64,000 nucleotides of DNA from a virus, in IMG/VR virus record IMGVR_UViG_3300025146_000011, positions 1 to 64,000 of that record. The stretch is one strand, 5' to 3'. A program made the position numbers and the translations under genes. The notes under the pieces were generated by a model that was given only the letters and a program-made list of their open reading frames with translations, was not told the origin of the DNA and searched no databases. Below, one piece after another: positions 23,854-32,041 of the stretch; the stretch's first letter is position 1, and the number at the start of each line of letters is the position of its first letter.

Positions 23854-24353
23854 AGAAATTTTGGTTAGTTATCTTATTTATGGTTATGCTTAATTTATAT
23901 ACATACGCAACTTCTAATCTAGAGATTGTTTCTCAAGATAACGATGCTACATTTGCAATTAATAGAGCCTACAACACATTAATATCACAGGGGTATACCG
24001 ATACCCTTATCTACTTAAGAAAAGTTATTTATAGCGCAAACATCAAGCGCTCAGAGGTAAGGGGAGATAAGGCAATATTCTATTTAAAAGAACACCCTAT
24101 TAAAGATATGTCTAGTTCGTGGTTAGCTTCAGTATTACTCCATGAAGCATGGCATCTTCGCCTTAGGGATAAGGGGAAGCCATGGTATGGTTTAGCTGGT
24201 GAGAAAGTATGTCTCACACATCAGCTAGAGTATCTTAAGAAGTATGGAGCCAAACACGATATTAGGTGGGCAGAATATGTTCTTAGGAATATAGAAGATC
24301 CAGCCTATCAATGGTGGAGAGATGGTATTGTTATACCACCTATAATTAAATGA
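23850..24353 (+). CDS. exported HExxH putative metallopeptidase
   Basis: 167 residues. Signal peptide MKKFWLVILFMVMLNLYTYA with likely cleavage near residue 21. The zincin motif HEAWH (about 98-102) is followed by the helix LRDKGKPWYG and a later QLEYL that could supply the third ligand side. Probably a periplasmic or surface zinc protease or related hydrolase. A run of four LLGI-type genes follows directly. Confidence 0.7.
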   Translation: MKKFWLVILFMVMLNLYTYATSNLEIVSQDNDATFAINRAYNTLISQGYTDTLIYLRKVIYSANIKRSEVRGDKAIFYLKEHPIKDMSSSWLASVLLHEAWHLRLRDKGKPWYGLAGEKVCLTHQLEYLKKYGAKHDIRWAEYVLRNIEDPAYQWWRDGIVIPPIIK

Positions 24354-24619
24354 ATAATATGGATGGTGTTTCAGAGGTAATATATGAGTGGGGAAATACT
24401 TATTGTAGCTATCTAGTGTTAAACTATGAAAATACACTATGTAGTAAAATTAAACCAGACATGGTATATCATAGTCATTACAGTAAGATCGTAATTAAAA
24501 AAACAAAAATAATGAGCACAGATCAATGTGGTTGTGGAAGTTTGCATATTGTATCATTGCCAGATACTGCCAAACATATAGGACCATCGGATATGGCAAG
24601 AATACTTTTAGGGATATAG
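24350..24619 (+). CDS. LLGI-tail family small protein
   Basis: 89 residues, start overlapping the previous stop by 4 bases. It ends in IGPSDMARILLGI (Thr replaced by Gly before Pro). CGCG in the middle could bind metal. First of four tandem small genes of this kind (24350-25327). Confidence 0.7.
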   Translation: MNNMDGVSEVIYEWGNTYCSYLVLNYENTLCSKIKPDMVYHSHYSKIVIKKTKIMSTDQCGCGSLHIVSLPDTAKHIGPSDMARILLGI

Positions 24620-24620
24620 T

Positions 24621-24875
24621 ATGCATAAAGCTACAAGAGTAACCATTACTACCCCAATTATAATACCGCATAGCTTGAGAATAAATGCGGCAACAGTTAT
24701 ACAACATAATCTAAAAAATGAACTTCGTGATATATATATCTATCCAGATCATATCAAAAATCACACAGCAACAGAAAAAGATATAATAGGAGCAGATAAT
24801 ATGTTTCAGTTTTGTATACCAGAAGACATATGTAGAGCATTACTTGATATATATAATACTGAATCACATGGATAA
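24621..24875 (+). CDS. LLGI-tail family small protein
   Basis: 84 residues, one base after the previous family member. The signature FCIPEDICRALLDI is followed by eight residues, so it is not quite C-terminal. Second of the tandem run. Confidence 0.65.
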   Translation: MHKATRVTITTPIIIPHSLRINAATVIQHNLKNELRDIYIYPDHIKNHTATEKDIIGADNMFQFCIPEDICRALLDIYNTESHG

Positions 24876-25101
24876 ATATGTAATTACTTGGGAAATAGAC
24901 ACAACAGAAGAGTGGTATATTATAAGTGAGACACTTGAATTTCCATGTCTTAATGATGCGTATGACTACGGCAATACTAGAGCAACCAGATTAACCGCAG
25001 ACGAAGTTGTTTGCACTCTAGCATCAGTCGCTACAGTACCCGTAGATAATCATCAATTATTAGACAGTCTAGATGAATTTATTTTTGAGGAGTATATGTA
25101 A
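24868..25101 (+). CDS. divergent small protein in LLGI run
   Basis: 77 residues from ATG 24868, overlapping the previous gene by 8 bases. The N-terminus has the strand pattern of the family (YVITWEIDTTEEWYIISETL), but the tail is only loosely similar (LTADEVVCTLASV) and is followed by 24 residues. Its position between clear members suggests common descent. Confidence 0.55.
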   Translation: MDKYVITWEIDTTEEWYIISETLEFPCLNDAYDYGNTRATRLTADEVVCTLASVATVPVDNHQLLDSLDEFIFEEYM

Positions 25102-25105
25102 TCCT

Positions 25106-25327
25106 ATGAAAATAACTATTATGCAAATACAAAATACAATCTATAGATTTATAGAAAAACAATTACTCAAAGAAAATACAGTTATAGCCGCCTATGAAGT
25201 CACACCACACCGCATAATAGCCTCAGAATGGAGCACAGACAATGCATGCGGTATGCTCTCTCCTACACCATATAAATCAACATCAACACCTGCGTCTGTT
25301 AGTAGAATCTTACTAGGATTACCATGA
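25106..25327 (+). CDS. LLGI-tail family small protein
   Basis: 73 residues from ATG 25106 (GAGGAG about 13 bases upstream). It ends in STSTPASVSRILLGLP. The strand-turn-strand region is TVIAAYEVTPHRIIASEW. Last of the tandem run; the end overlaps the exported protein gene by 4 bases. Confidence 0.7.
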   Translation: MKITIMQIQNTIYRFIEKQLLKENTVIAAYEVTPHRIIASEWSTDNACGMLSPTPYKSTSTPASVSRILLGLP

Positions 25328-26238
25328 CAAGAAATATATACAAAACCATAATACTTATTTTACTATTATTGCCAACTTGTTCCTTTGCGGAACAAGTTGT
25401 TATAAGTAATGCTCCAGAAACAATTACATCTGGTGGTATATTATATCAACTCAACAACTTCTCAGGTAAAGCAAGGTTGATTATACATCATAAGAATATG
25501 CAGTTTACAGATATTACTGAGGAAGGTAATCAGTTTAGTTTGATTATTACCCCTGTTAATAAACAGGCCAATGTAATCTTAGTTGGTGGTAAGGACACAA
25601 GTAGAAGTGGATACGTAGCAGGAGTTAATTCAACCAATAAATACTTAGAGTTAACCCAGGCAATGCCTCCTAGCCACCTAACCACAGGCGAATCTATAAA
25701 TAATAAGTTGTTAATTACTAAACCTGTTAAAATATTATTAGGAACAGCTCATAGATATGAAGTATTCTCTATAACAGGAGATATAGAAACAGATGAGCCT
25801 ATTAATATACAGGTGATATTTGGTAGAGCTAGTTACTTGGCCCAAGGACGTAGTCATCACATAGCTGGTATTTATAGATATAATATAACTGCTTATGATA
25901 TTAAGAAGGACACTACGGTGTCCTTGGGCATGTCACCATATTTAACAGACCCTATCACTGGTCATACCAATAAGGGCAACTATGGTATTACTACAAAATT
26001 AAAGCTATCTATGTCCTTTAAAGAACGTAAATTAACTATAAGTGCAAGAGGTGGAAGGGCTTATGTGGTATTACACATTCGTTCATGTTTGGATACACCT
26101 GAAGGGTCATGGGTAATAGTTGATTTACAAGCGTATGAATCAGCTACGTATGTATTGTCTAAGGGTGAAATGACTATTACAACTTATCCTATACCTGGTA
26201 GTGCTTATCCAGTTAGGTTGCAATTTAAAGAAAACTAA
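25324..26238 (+). CDS. exported beta-rich protein
   Basis: 304 residues with a signal peptide (MTRNIYKTIILILLLLPTCS, cleavage near FAE). The mature part is strand-rich throughout (for example ARLIIHHKN, KLTISARGG). It may be a periplasmic or surface beta-sandwich protein. Perfect inverted repeats lie inside it: 25374-25398 in the signal-peptide part, and 25906-25925, whose loop TACG closed by C-G is the very stable UNCG type. Family not recognised. Confidence 0.7.
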   Translation: MTRNIYKTIILILLLLPTCSFAEQVVISNAPETITSGGILYQLNNFSGKARLIIHHKNMQFTDITEEGNQFSLIITPVNKQANVILVGGKDTSRSGYVAGVNSTNKYLELTQAMPPSHLTTGESINNKLLITKPVKILLGTAHRYEVFSITGDIETDEPINIQVIFGRASYLAQGRSHHIAGIYRYNITAYDIKKDTTVSLGMSPYLTDPITGHTNKGNYGITTKLKLSMSFKERKLTISARGGRAYVVLHIRSCLDTPEGSWVIVDLQAYESATYVLSKGEMTITTYPIPGSAYPVRLQFKEN

Positions 26239-26245
26239 GTATAAT
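26218..26245 (+). promoter_or_regulatory. possible sigma70-like promoter
   Basis: TTGCAA (26218-26223), 16-base spacer, TATAAT (26240-26245), at the end of the preceding gene and upstream of clpP-like gene. Confidence 0.45.
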
Positions 26246-26281
26246 ATACTTGCAATTGACAATTATTAGGAGGTTATTGAT

Positions 26282-26833
26282 ATGGAACCAACACCCGCTC
26301 CGCCACCGAATATTGGCGCAAGAAACTTACGTGACTATAATATTATACGCTTGTTTAAATCACCAGAAGATTGCGTAGATCAGATAGTAGAGGACTTATT
26401 ACTTATAGATCTAAATAGTAATAGTGATCCAATTCAAATACTCGTTAATTGTCCAGGTGGTAGTACATCAGCAGCATTTACTATTATAGATGTAATTAAT
26501 TATATACGTCCTCGTAATCAAATTATAACAGTTGGTGTAGGAGATGTGTGTTCTGCAGGATTAGACATATTCTTAGCAGGAGATGTGCGTAAGATAACCA
26601 AAAGAGCATCCATACTATCTCATCACTTTATATGGGGTAACCACGGATCTCAGCCAGCTTTGTTAGCAAGGAGAAGGGAAGAAGATTTATTAGTAGAAAG
26701 ATGTATAGATTGGTACATAGAACGCACAGGACTATCGAGAGAAGACGTGCTTAAATATTTATTAAGAGATCATGATGCATGGCTTAGTGCTGACGAAGCA
26801 CTTCTATATAATATAGCCACAGAAATAATTTAA
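26282..26833 (+). CDS. ClpP-like serine protease
   Basis: 183 residues, TAGGAGG upstream. The fold markers are ILVNCPGGSTSAA (oxyanion loop), VGDVCSAGLDIFLAG with the nucleophile Ser (about 91) and ILSHHF with the catalytic His (about 115); DHDAWLSADEALLYN is the usual end of the active-site part. ClpP forms tetradecamers that degrade proteins fed by a Clp ATPase. No ClpX is seen in the window, so it may use the host partner, or act alone, as in capsid maturation proteases. Confidence 0.85.
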   Translation: MEPTPAPPPNIGARNLRDYNIIRLFKSPEDCVDQIVEDLLLIDLNSNSDPIQILVNCPGGSTSAAFTIIDVINYIRPRNQIITVGVGDVCSAGLDIFLAGDVRKITKRASILSHHFIWGNHGSQPALLARRREEDLLVERCIDWYIERTGLSREDVLKYLLRDHDAWLSADEALLYNIATEII

Positions 26834-26845
26834 AAAGGAGATAAA

Positions 26846-27094
26846 ATGAATTATATTTTAGATTTATTAATTAAACTAGGATCAACAACTAAAGCAATGT
26901 TAGCCCTACTAATGTCTATAGCAGCCACTACAATCAAGAGATTATACCATACCATACATGCAGCACTAATGTTTTGTATTATATTCTTACCCATCATATT
27001 ATTGGCAACAAGTAATACATTTGGTTTATCACCCATATTACTTGTTTTAATTACTATATTTAATACTTATGTTATGTATGAGGATTTAAAATAA
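26846..27094 (+). CDS. small membrane protein
   Basis: 82 residues behind AAAGGAGATAAA. Two hydrophobic segments (about 38-55 and 57-74) suggest two membrane spans; the N-terminal 30 residues form an amphipathic helix. No family recognised. Ends one base before the UvrD-like gene. Confidence 0.65.
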   Translation: MNYILDLLIKLGSTTKAMLALLMSIAATTIKRLYHTIHAALMFCIIFLPIILLATSNTFGLSPILLVLITIFNTYVMYEDLK

Positions 27095-27095
27095 G

Positions 27096-28949
27096 TTGAA
27101 TACTAGCATAAATAAAATCAATCAACTTATTGAACCACTAAACCTAGCTCAGACAGATGCTGTTAAGCATCGCAACAAACATCTGCTTGTTATTAGTTGT
27201 CCTGGTAGTGGCAAGACGCGGTGTCTTACGCACCGCCTAGCATCTCTTATTGTAGAGGGTATTAATCCTTCTAATATATTGTGTGTTACCTTTACACGCA
27301 AAGCTTCTCGTGAGATGATAGACAGAACAAATAGGTTGCTTGAGTCTATAGACGAAAATATCTATCTTGGGAGTATGATGATAGGTACATTCCATAGTAT
27401 ATGTCTTAAAATACTACGTGCTGAGGGAATTAATCATGGGGTTGCCGATGCTGATAAGCAGCGTGATATTATTAAAAAAATATTAATGCGTTCAAATATA
27501 GACCAAGACTTTGTGTATGATGCATTACATAGAATAAACTATGAGAAAGCATTTGGCAGAGGACCATCAGCAGTTGAAAGCAAACTAGTAAGAGATGTAT
27601 TCCAAGAGTATGAGAATGCTTTAAATAAAGAAAAGCTATTAGATTACGATGACATTCTCTTAAGAACCAAACAACTCTTTGATGCTCATCCAGAAACTAG
27701 GTACAAGTGGCAAAACCAATTTCAACATATATTAGTAGATGAATTACAAGATACTAATATGGTCCAATTCTCTATATTAGAAAGTTTAATATCTAATAAC
27801 TCCACCTTTTTTGGTGTAGGTGATTTTGCTCAAAGTATCTATGGTTGGAGAGGTAGTCTGCCTGATTATATTAATAAGTTCTCAGAGAACTGGAAAACTG
27901 ATATTATTAAATTAGAAACCAATTATAGATCTGGGCAGAAGATATTAAATTTAGCTCAGTCATTAATTAAAGCATCATCTCTGCCACTACAAGCATCTCT
28001 AAATGGAGTAAATGGAGAAGGTATTCAGCCTGTAATAACACAACACATGGATGAGTATGCTGAAGCTACGTGGATAGCTCGTACTATTAAGGGATTACGA
28101 TCCAGAAATACACCACTGCATGAGATTGGCATACTATATCGTACACATGCCCTTAGTAGAGTACTAGAACAAGTACTTTCTAAGGAGAAAGTACCATATA
28201 AATTAGATCATGCATTGTCTTTTACTAGACGTAAGGAAATCAGAGATATACTGTCTTACTTATCAGTAATACACAATAAAGATACTGAAGCGATTAAACG
28301 TATAATCAACATGCCTTCGCGCAAAATAGGACCAGTAACCTTGAATCCAATAATGGCGGAAGCTTTATCGCTAGACAAATCATTGTGGGATATGTTACAA
28401 TTAACCAAGGCTAAACCTATAAAAAGTTTTATCAAACTAATAAATAAAATATCAGATCTGCCTACGTTAACTGAACAGTTTGGAGCCATAGTTGAGCTAA
28501 CTAGATATAAACAATATCTTCTCTCCTTTGACAAAGAGACAGGTGAAGAGAGAGTACAAAACATAGAACAATTAGGTGTGATGATTAATCAGTGTGTTAC
28601 ATATGATAAATTATTAGAAGAGATTGCCACTATAGAAGATGGAGTTAAACAGGTAGGATCTGCCATACACCTACTAACAATGCATGCTGCTAAGGGGTTA
28701 GAATTCGATGCGGTATTTATATTGGGAGTAGAAGATGGTATTATACCACACAGTAAATCCATATCAGAGGGACTTGACAGGATAGAGGAAGAGCGTAGGT
28801 TATTATATGTAGCAACTACTCGAGCTAGGAAAAACTTATTTCTATCTCATACTAATTCAAGATTGGGCTTTAATAGGAAATCAGGAACTAAATGCAGTCG
28901 CTTTATAACACCAGATGTTTTAAAACATTTATATAAGGAGGTAATATAA
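27096..28949 (+). CDS. UvrD/PcrA/Rep-type DNA helicase
   Basis: 617 residues from TTG. Superfamily 1A motifs in order: Q motif (LNLAQTDAV), Walker A CPGSGKT (about 33-39), Walker B VDELQDTN (about 214-221), GDFAQSIYGWRG (motif III), LETNYRSG (motif IV), HAAKGLEFDAVFILGVEDG (motif V) and ERRLLYVATTRA (motif VI). It unwinds DNA 3' to 5' in repair or replication. It has no extra nuclease domain. Confidence 0.95.
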   Translation: MNTSINKINQLIEPLNLAQTDAVKHRNKHLLVISCPGSGKTRCLTHRLASLIVEGINPSNILCVTFTRKASREMIDRTNRLLESIDENIYLGSMMIGTFHSICLKILRAEGINHGVADADKQRDIIKKILMRSNIDQDFVYDALHRINYEKAFGRGPSAVESKLVRDVFQEYENALNKEKLLDYDDILLRTKQLFDAHPETRYKWQNQFQHILVDELQDTNMVQFSILESLISNNSTFFGVGDFAQSIYGWRGSLPDYINKFSENWKTDIIKLETNYRSGQKILNLAQSLIKASSLPLQASLNGVNGEGIQPVITQHMDEYAEATWIARTIKGLRSRNTPLHEIGILYRTHALSRVLEQVLSKEKVPYKLDHALSFTRRKEIRDILSYLSVIHNKDTEAIKRIINMPSRKIGPVTLNPIMAEALSLDKSLWDMLQLTKAKPIKSFIKLINKISDLPTLTEQFGAIVELTRYKQYLLSFDKETGEERVQNIEQLGVMINQCVTYDKLLEEIATIEDGVKQVGSAIHLLTMHAAKGLEFDAVFILGVEDGIIPHSKSISEGLDRIEEERRLLYVATTRARKNLFLSHTNSRLGFNRKSGTKCSRFITPDVLKHLYKEVI

Positions 28950-29395
28950 TGAACGAACAAGAAATTAATCAAACACCTACGGCTACAGTGGATATAGATC
29001 TAAATACCATTAGGGTTATCAAAAAAATAGAGGAAGCTTTTGAGGATCCCTCATTTGATAAAACAGGATTAACATATCTAGATGTAGTAGAGGGATTTGC
29101 TACTATGTTAGTAGGTACTACTACTATGTTTTTAACTAATAATAATTACCAAGTATCAGAAGAAGATAAGCAAATGATAGAAACAAGATCTTTAGAAATT
29201 ATGGATACGCTTAAACAACATGGTCTCAATACCAACATAGCCTACACTACATTCATACTTGCAGGTGTACTTGCAGCCATGAGTCTGGGAATTAAAAGAC
29301 ATGTCTCTTTTATACAACAACAGGCAAGTAGCCAAATGCAAACAATTACAGAAGCAACTTCAGATAATGCAGGCGTAACACCTACAGAAGATTAG
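28949..29395 (+). CDS. hypothetical protein
   Basis: 148 residues, stop/start overlap with the helicase gene (TAATG). Acidic N-terminus, then helices; a hydrophobic stretch TTFILAGVLAAMSLG (about 99-113) could be a membrane span. The C-terminus is Gln/Thr-rich. Strong GGAGG upstream. No family recognised. Confidence 0.7.
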   Translation: MNEQEINQTPTATVDIDLNTIRVIKKIEEAFEDPSFDKTGLTYLDVVEGFATMLVGTTTMFLTNNNYQVSEEDKQMIETRSLEIMDTLKQHGLNTNIAYTTFILAGVLAAMSLGIKRHVSFIQQQASSQMQTITEATSDNAGVTPTED

Positions 29396-29405
29396 GAGGA
29401 TTAAA

Positions 29406-29660
29406 TTGTTCCCAGTATTATCCCCCATAGAATGTGTGGTATCACATTGTGCCTTCAAAAGTATTGGAGGTACCACTATAGCCACCTACGGGTACATAGA
29501 TAATATCCTACATTTGTGTGCTGTAAATATTTACCCATCTCGATTATGGGGAACTGTCACTACCAATTTCAAATTATGTAATTTTTTCGAATATAGCTGT
29601 AGACCTGTTGATGTATGTAGGGCATTACTAGGAATACCTGGAGATGCTAATGAATCCTGA
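29406..29660 (+). CDS. LLGI-tail family small protein
   Basis: 84 residues, TTG start six bases after GGAGG. The tail SCRPVDVCRALLGIPGDANES keeps the core with Arg-Pro in place of Thr-Pro and adds a short extension. Strand-turn-strand region: TTIATYGYIDNILHLCAVNI. The end overlaps the next gene. Confidence 0.7.
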   Translation: MFPVLSPIECVVSHCAFKSIGGTTIATYGYIDNILHLCAVNIYPSRLWGTVTTNFKLCNFFEYSCRPVDVCRALLGIPGDANES

Positions 29661-30081
29661 GAAAATACAATACAGATACCTAACACCAAGTACTGATCCG
29701 TGGGTACATCAACCCATAGTAGGTGGTGTAGGTAAACACATACATGAAGTAGTAGCTATAATAAACAACAAATATGATGGATATCTCCATGATGCAGCAG
29801 CAGGTTTAGATGTATCTTTTGAGGCTATCGAAGAAGCACTTACCTATTATGGTGTAAATTATCTAGAGATAGAAAAAGACAGACATAGGTTACGTATTAG
29901 AAATAATGTTATGATGAAATTACCTATGAAAGAGATAGAGATATGGTTACATGCCACTTTAGATGATGGGATGTCCCCTATATCCCGCCTATATGGTAAT
30001 AAATTAGACCTAAAGATACTAGAGCAATATGTAGAGTCTATATCTCTTCCTTCTAAAAAGAAGAAGAACCGTGCAACATAG
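29650..30081 (+). CDS. hypothetical protein
   Basis: 143 residues from ATG 29650 (GGAG six bases upstream, inside the LLGI gene). Helical, with a Lys-rich tail (SLPSKKKKNR). The sequence includes FEAIEEALTYYGVNYLEIEK, reminiscent of a winged-helix part, but no family is assigned. The nuclease-like fragment below starts inside its end. Confidence 0.65.
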   Translation: MNPEKIQYRYLTPSTDPWVHQPIVGGVGKHIHEVVAIINNKYDGYLHDAAAGLDVSFEAIEEALTYYGVNYLEIEKDRHRLRIRNNVMMKLPMKEIEIWLHATLDDGMSPISRLYGNKLDLKILEQYVESISLPSKKKKNRAT

Positions 30082-30145
30082 AAAAATTGCTTTTATTATA
30101 GATGGATCCAACACCTTATATTTATTAAGACGGTTAATAGTATAA
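30071..30145 (+). pseudogene. truncated FEN/PIN-type nuclease N-terminus
   Basis: GTG start overlapping the previous gene, 24 codons: IAFIIDGSNTLYLLRRL then stop. IIDGSN followed by an aliphatic/aromatic pattern is the first metal-binding strand of FEN/PIN-type 5' nucleases. No frame continues the fold downstream, so this looks like a relic of a deleted nuclease gene. Confidence 0.45.
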
Positions 30146-30172
30146 TTAACCTAATTTAAGGAGGCTGTGTAC

Positions 30173-30397
30173 ATGGCAAACCTTTCAGAGTTCGCGAATC
30201 TGATTGGCAAAACAATTGATTCGATAACAGATAAACCAGTAGCTGCTGAACAAGCATTACCTACAGGTTCGATGCAAATGGTAATTCAATTTACAGATAT
30301 GTCATTTCTAACCCTTACAGCGAGAGCTCAAGATGGGTTCCCTGCAAGAATTGTTTACAACAACGATGGCGTAAGAGACGAACTTATCAATTTGTAA
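30173..30397 (+). CDS. hypothetical protein
   Basis: 74 residues from ATG 30173 with GGAGG eight bases upstream. Helix followed by strands (SMQMVIQFTDMSFLTLTARA), about 30-55. Its composition is less AT-biased than neighbours. A terminator follows, so it may be a single, strongly expressed gene. Confidence 0.75.
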   Translation: MANLSEFANLIGKTIDSITDKPVAAEQALPTGSMQMVIQFTDMSFLTLTARAQDGFPARIVYNNDGVRDELINL

Positions 30398-30401
30398 TAA
30401 G

Positions 30402-30417
30402 TTTACCTACGTAATCC
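30402..30417. promoter_or_regulatory. TTACCTA(C/G)GTAATCCG site, copy 1
   Basis: TTACCTACGTAATCCG occurs just after the 30173 gene. It matches a site upstream of the HU gene (49557-49572) at 15 of 16 bases. Both are intergenic. Possible binding site of a phage regulator. Confidence 0.35.
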
Positions 30418-30453
30418 GTTTTTTAGCGGGTCCACCTTGTGTGGGTAGGTACG

Positions 30454-30487
30454 AGAAGGGGCGACGGAAGAGCCCCTTCTTCTTTTA
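30454..30487 (+). terminator. Rho-independent terminator
   Basis: AGAAGGGGC (30454-30462), 9-base loop, GCCCCTTCT (30472-30480), then TCTTTTA. Follows the 30173 gene. Confidence 0.8.
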
Positions 30488-30500
30488 TATAAGGAGGGGT

Positions 30501-30731
30501 ATGGTACACACAACTAAAATAGTAAGACTTTATCCTGTCATAGACGAAACACTTGCCGTGGTTGATCGATCTTATTATAGCTACAGCAATTCCTTAACTT
30601 GGGATATTAACCCAAGTATATATCCTCCTAATTTTAATACATATCAAGGAGCTGTGGATTATTTAATAAAAATTGGATACATATATGATAAGATCAATGA
30701 TTACTATAGCCGAGAAAACTATTTATATTAG
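30501..30731 (+). CDS. hypothetical tyrosine-rich protein
   Basis: 76 residues from ATG 30501 behind AAGGAGGGG; the frame extends upstream into the terminator but without a plausible start. Rich in Tyr, Asn and Ile (RSYYSYSNSL, YIYDKINDYYSRENYLY). No family recognised. Confidence 0.65.
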   Translation: MVHTTKIVRLYPVIDETLAVVDRSYYSYSNSLTWDINPSIYPPNFNTYQGAVDYLIKIGYIYDKINDYYSRENYLY

Positions 30732-30888
30732 ATCTCCACATCTTGATCTTATACAGGAAGTAAGGATATACCCTAGTTTTATAAGGTATCATACTCTAGA
30801 TGAGAAAATGATGTTTAATTATGGTATAAATGGCTGTTTATACAACAAAAAACAAGCTGTTCCTTATCAAGTATGTGAGCTTTACTAA
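30685..30888 (+). CDS. possible truncated LLGI-family protein
   Basis: 67 residues from ATG 30685, overlapping the previous gene. The first half has the family pattern (AEKTIYIRSPHLDLIQEVRI). It ends AVPYQVCELY, which would match the start of the tail (xxPxxVC) before an early stop; the expected LLGI is missing. Probably a shortened family member. Confidence 0.45.
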   Translation: MIRSMITIAEKTIYIRSPHLDLIQEVRIYPSFIRYHTLDEKMMFNYGINGCLYNKKQAVPYQVCELY

Positions 30889-30913
30889 ATATTACAAAGA
30901 CATAGGAGATAAT

Positions 30914-31294
30914 ATGAAGCATCAAGCTATGTTAGACCTATACATGCCCTCCATAGAAGTAGAGATCCTACGTCTTCTGAAGGAACACAGCTATAAAATA
31001 GATGAAGCATCGATGAAATCTAAAGGGAAACACCTTATCCTTAGAGATGGCTCTAATGTTTTTAAAATCAACATACAAGGATTATATCGTAATATTTTCT
31101 ATAATGAGAAGGGAGATATTGATATTTCCATGAATGATATTGAGTATGGATTGCTTAAGGTAGCTCAGATAATATATCAATATATAGATGTTATGGATGT
31201 AGCCAGCGAATCCATAGATAAGATGAAAATACTATCTTCTTTATATGAAATAAAAACAATTAAGCAAGTAGATAATTCATATGAAATATATTAA
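30914..31294 (+). CDS. hypothetical protein
   Basis: 126 residues from ATG 30914 behind TAGGAGATAAT. N-terminal helix (PSIEVEILRLLKEHSYKI), then strands and long helices. No family recognised. Overlaps the next gene by 14 bases. Confidence 0.7.
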   Translation: MKHQAMLDLYMPSIEVEILRLLKEHSYKIDEASMKSKGKHLILRDGSNVFKINIQGLYRNIFYNEKGDIDISMNDIEYGLLKVAQIIYQYIDVMDVASESIDKMKILSSLYEIKTIKQVDNSYEIY

Positions 31295-31520
31295 GCACGT
31301 AGAGATTCCAGCGCTTCTAAACAAACGCAGGTTGAGAGCAAGGAGAACCAGGGTCTCGGCTATTAAAAATAGAAGGAGGAACTGGCTAACTACTATAGCC
31401 AAAGGTGTAGTAACTATTCTGCCGTTTGCCCTAAGTTTTACCCCGTTGTCATCATTAAAATGGTTGCGATATGGACCATTAAGATTAATACATAAATTAA
31501 TAAGGTATGTAAATTGGTAA
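31281..31520 (+). CDS. small basic membrane-associated protein
   Basis: 79 residues. Very basic N-terminal half (NKRRLRARRTRVSAIKNRRR) followed by a hydrophobic segment (VVTILPFALSFTPLSSL) and a basic end. The arrangement suggests membrane insertion with strong positive-inside charge, as seen in some holin-like or antimicrobial-like peptides; this is a guess. Confidence 0.6.
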   Translation: MKYIKHVEIPALLNKRRLRARRTRVSAIKNRRRNWLTTIAKGVVTILPFALSFTPLSSLKWLRYGPLRLIHKLIRYVNW

Positions 31521-31921
31521 AAGATATAATGCAGAGACGGAGCTTTAAACCTATGTTCCATGAAGAGCTCAAAGGTAAAATAGTTTACAGCGTGCAACTA
31601 CCACAGTATAGTCAGCATGACGTAGTTAAAGTTGGTGGGGATATAGTATTTATAGGTAAACTACCTGAACTTAAAGACTTCATAGGTTCAGAACCACACG
31701 ATAACTATCATGATGTATATCATATAGTTATAGATGATGGATTAGATACCCTAACTATATCAGCCATACCAGAAACATTACTTATAGAAAATGAATTAAA
31801 AGTTGGAGATTTAATTATAGTTGAAGGGGCCATAATGTATTACCACGATAATCATTTTCCATATATAGTAGCTTTTAATACCAAGAAACTAAAGGCTAAG
31901 AGAACACCTAAGCATATTTAA
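31514..31921 (+). CDS. OB-fold-like protein
   Basis: 135 residues (TTG 31514; an ATG at 31529 is an alternative). Strand-rich; GLDTLTISAIPETLL followed by LKVGDLIIVEGAIMYY (about 77-110) is typical of OB folds that bind single strands (SSB/tRNA-anti type). It may bind nucleic acid. Last gene before the RNR promoter. Confidence 0.55.
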   Translation: MVKDIMQRRSFKPMFHEELKGKIVYSVQLPQYSQHDVVKVGGDIVFIGKLPELKDFIGSEPHDNYHDVYHIVIDDGLDTLTISAIPETLLIENELKVGDLIIVEGAIMYYHDNHFPYIVAFNTKKLKAKRTPKHI

Positions 31922-31959
31922 GCTAGTAAATAAGCCTAAATACCTATCATTTTAAGATC

Positions 31960-31987
31960 TTGACAGCTTCTCCTAAAGCAGTATAAT
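31960..31987 (+). promoter_or_regulatory. sigma70-like promoter for RNR
   Basis: TTGACA (31960-31965), 16-base spacer, TATAAT (31982-31987): both hexamers match the consensus. It lies about 55 bases upstream of the ribonucleotide reductase start. Confidence 0.8.
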
Positions 31988-32041
31988 AACAATAGAGGGC
32001 GGTTATCCATGCCCTTGTTCTATCTAAAAGGAGATGCTGGC

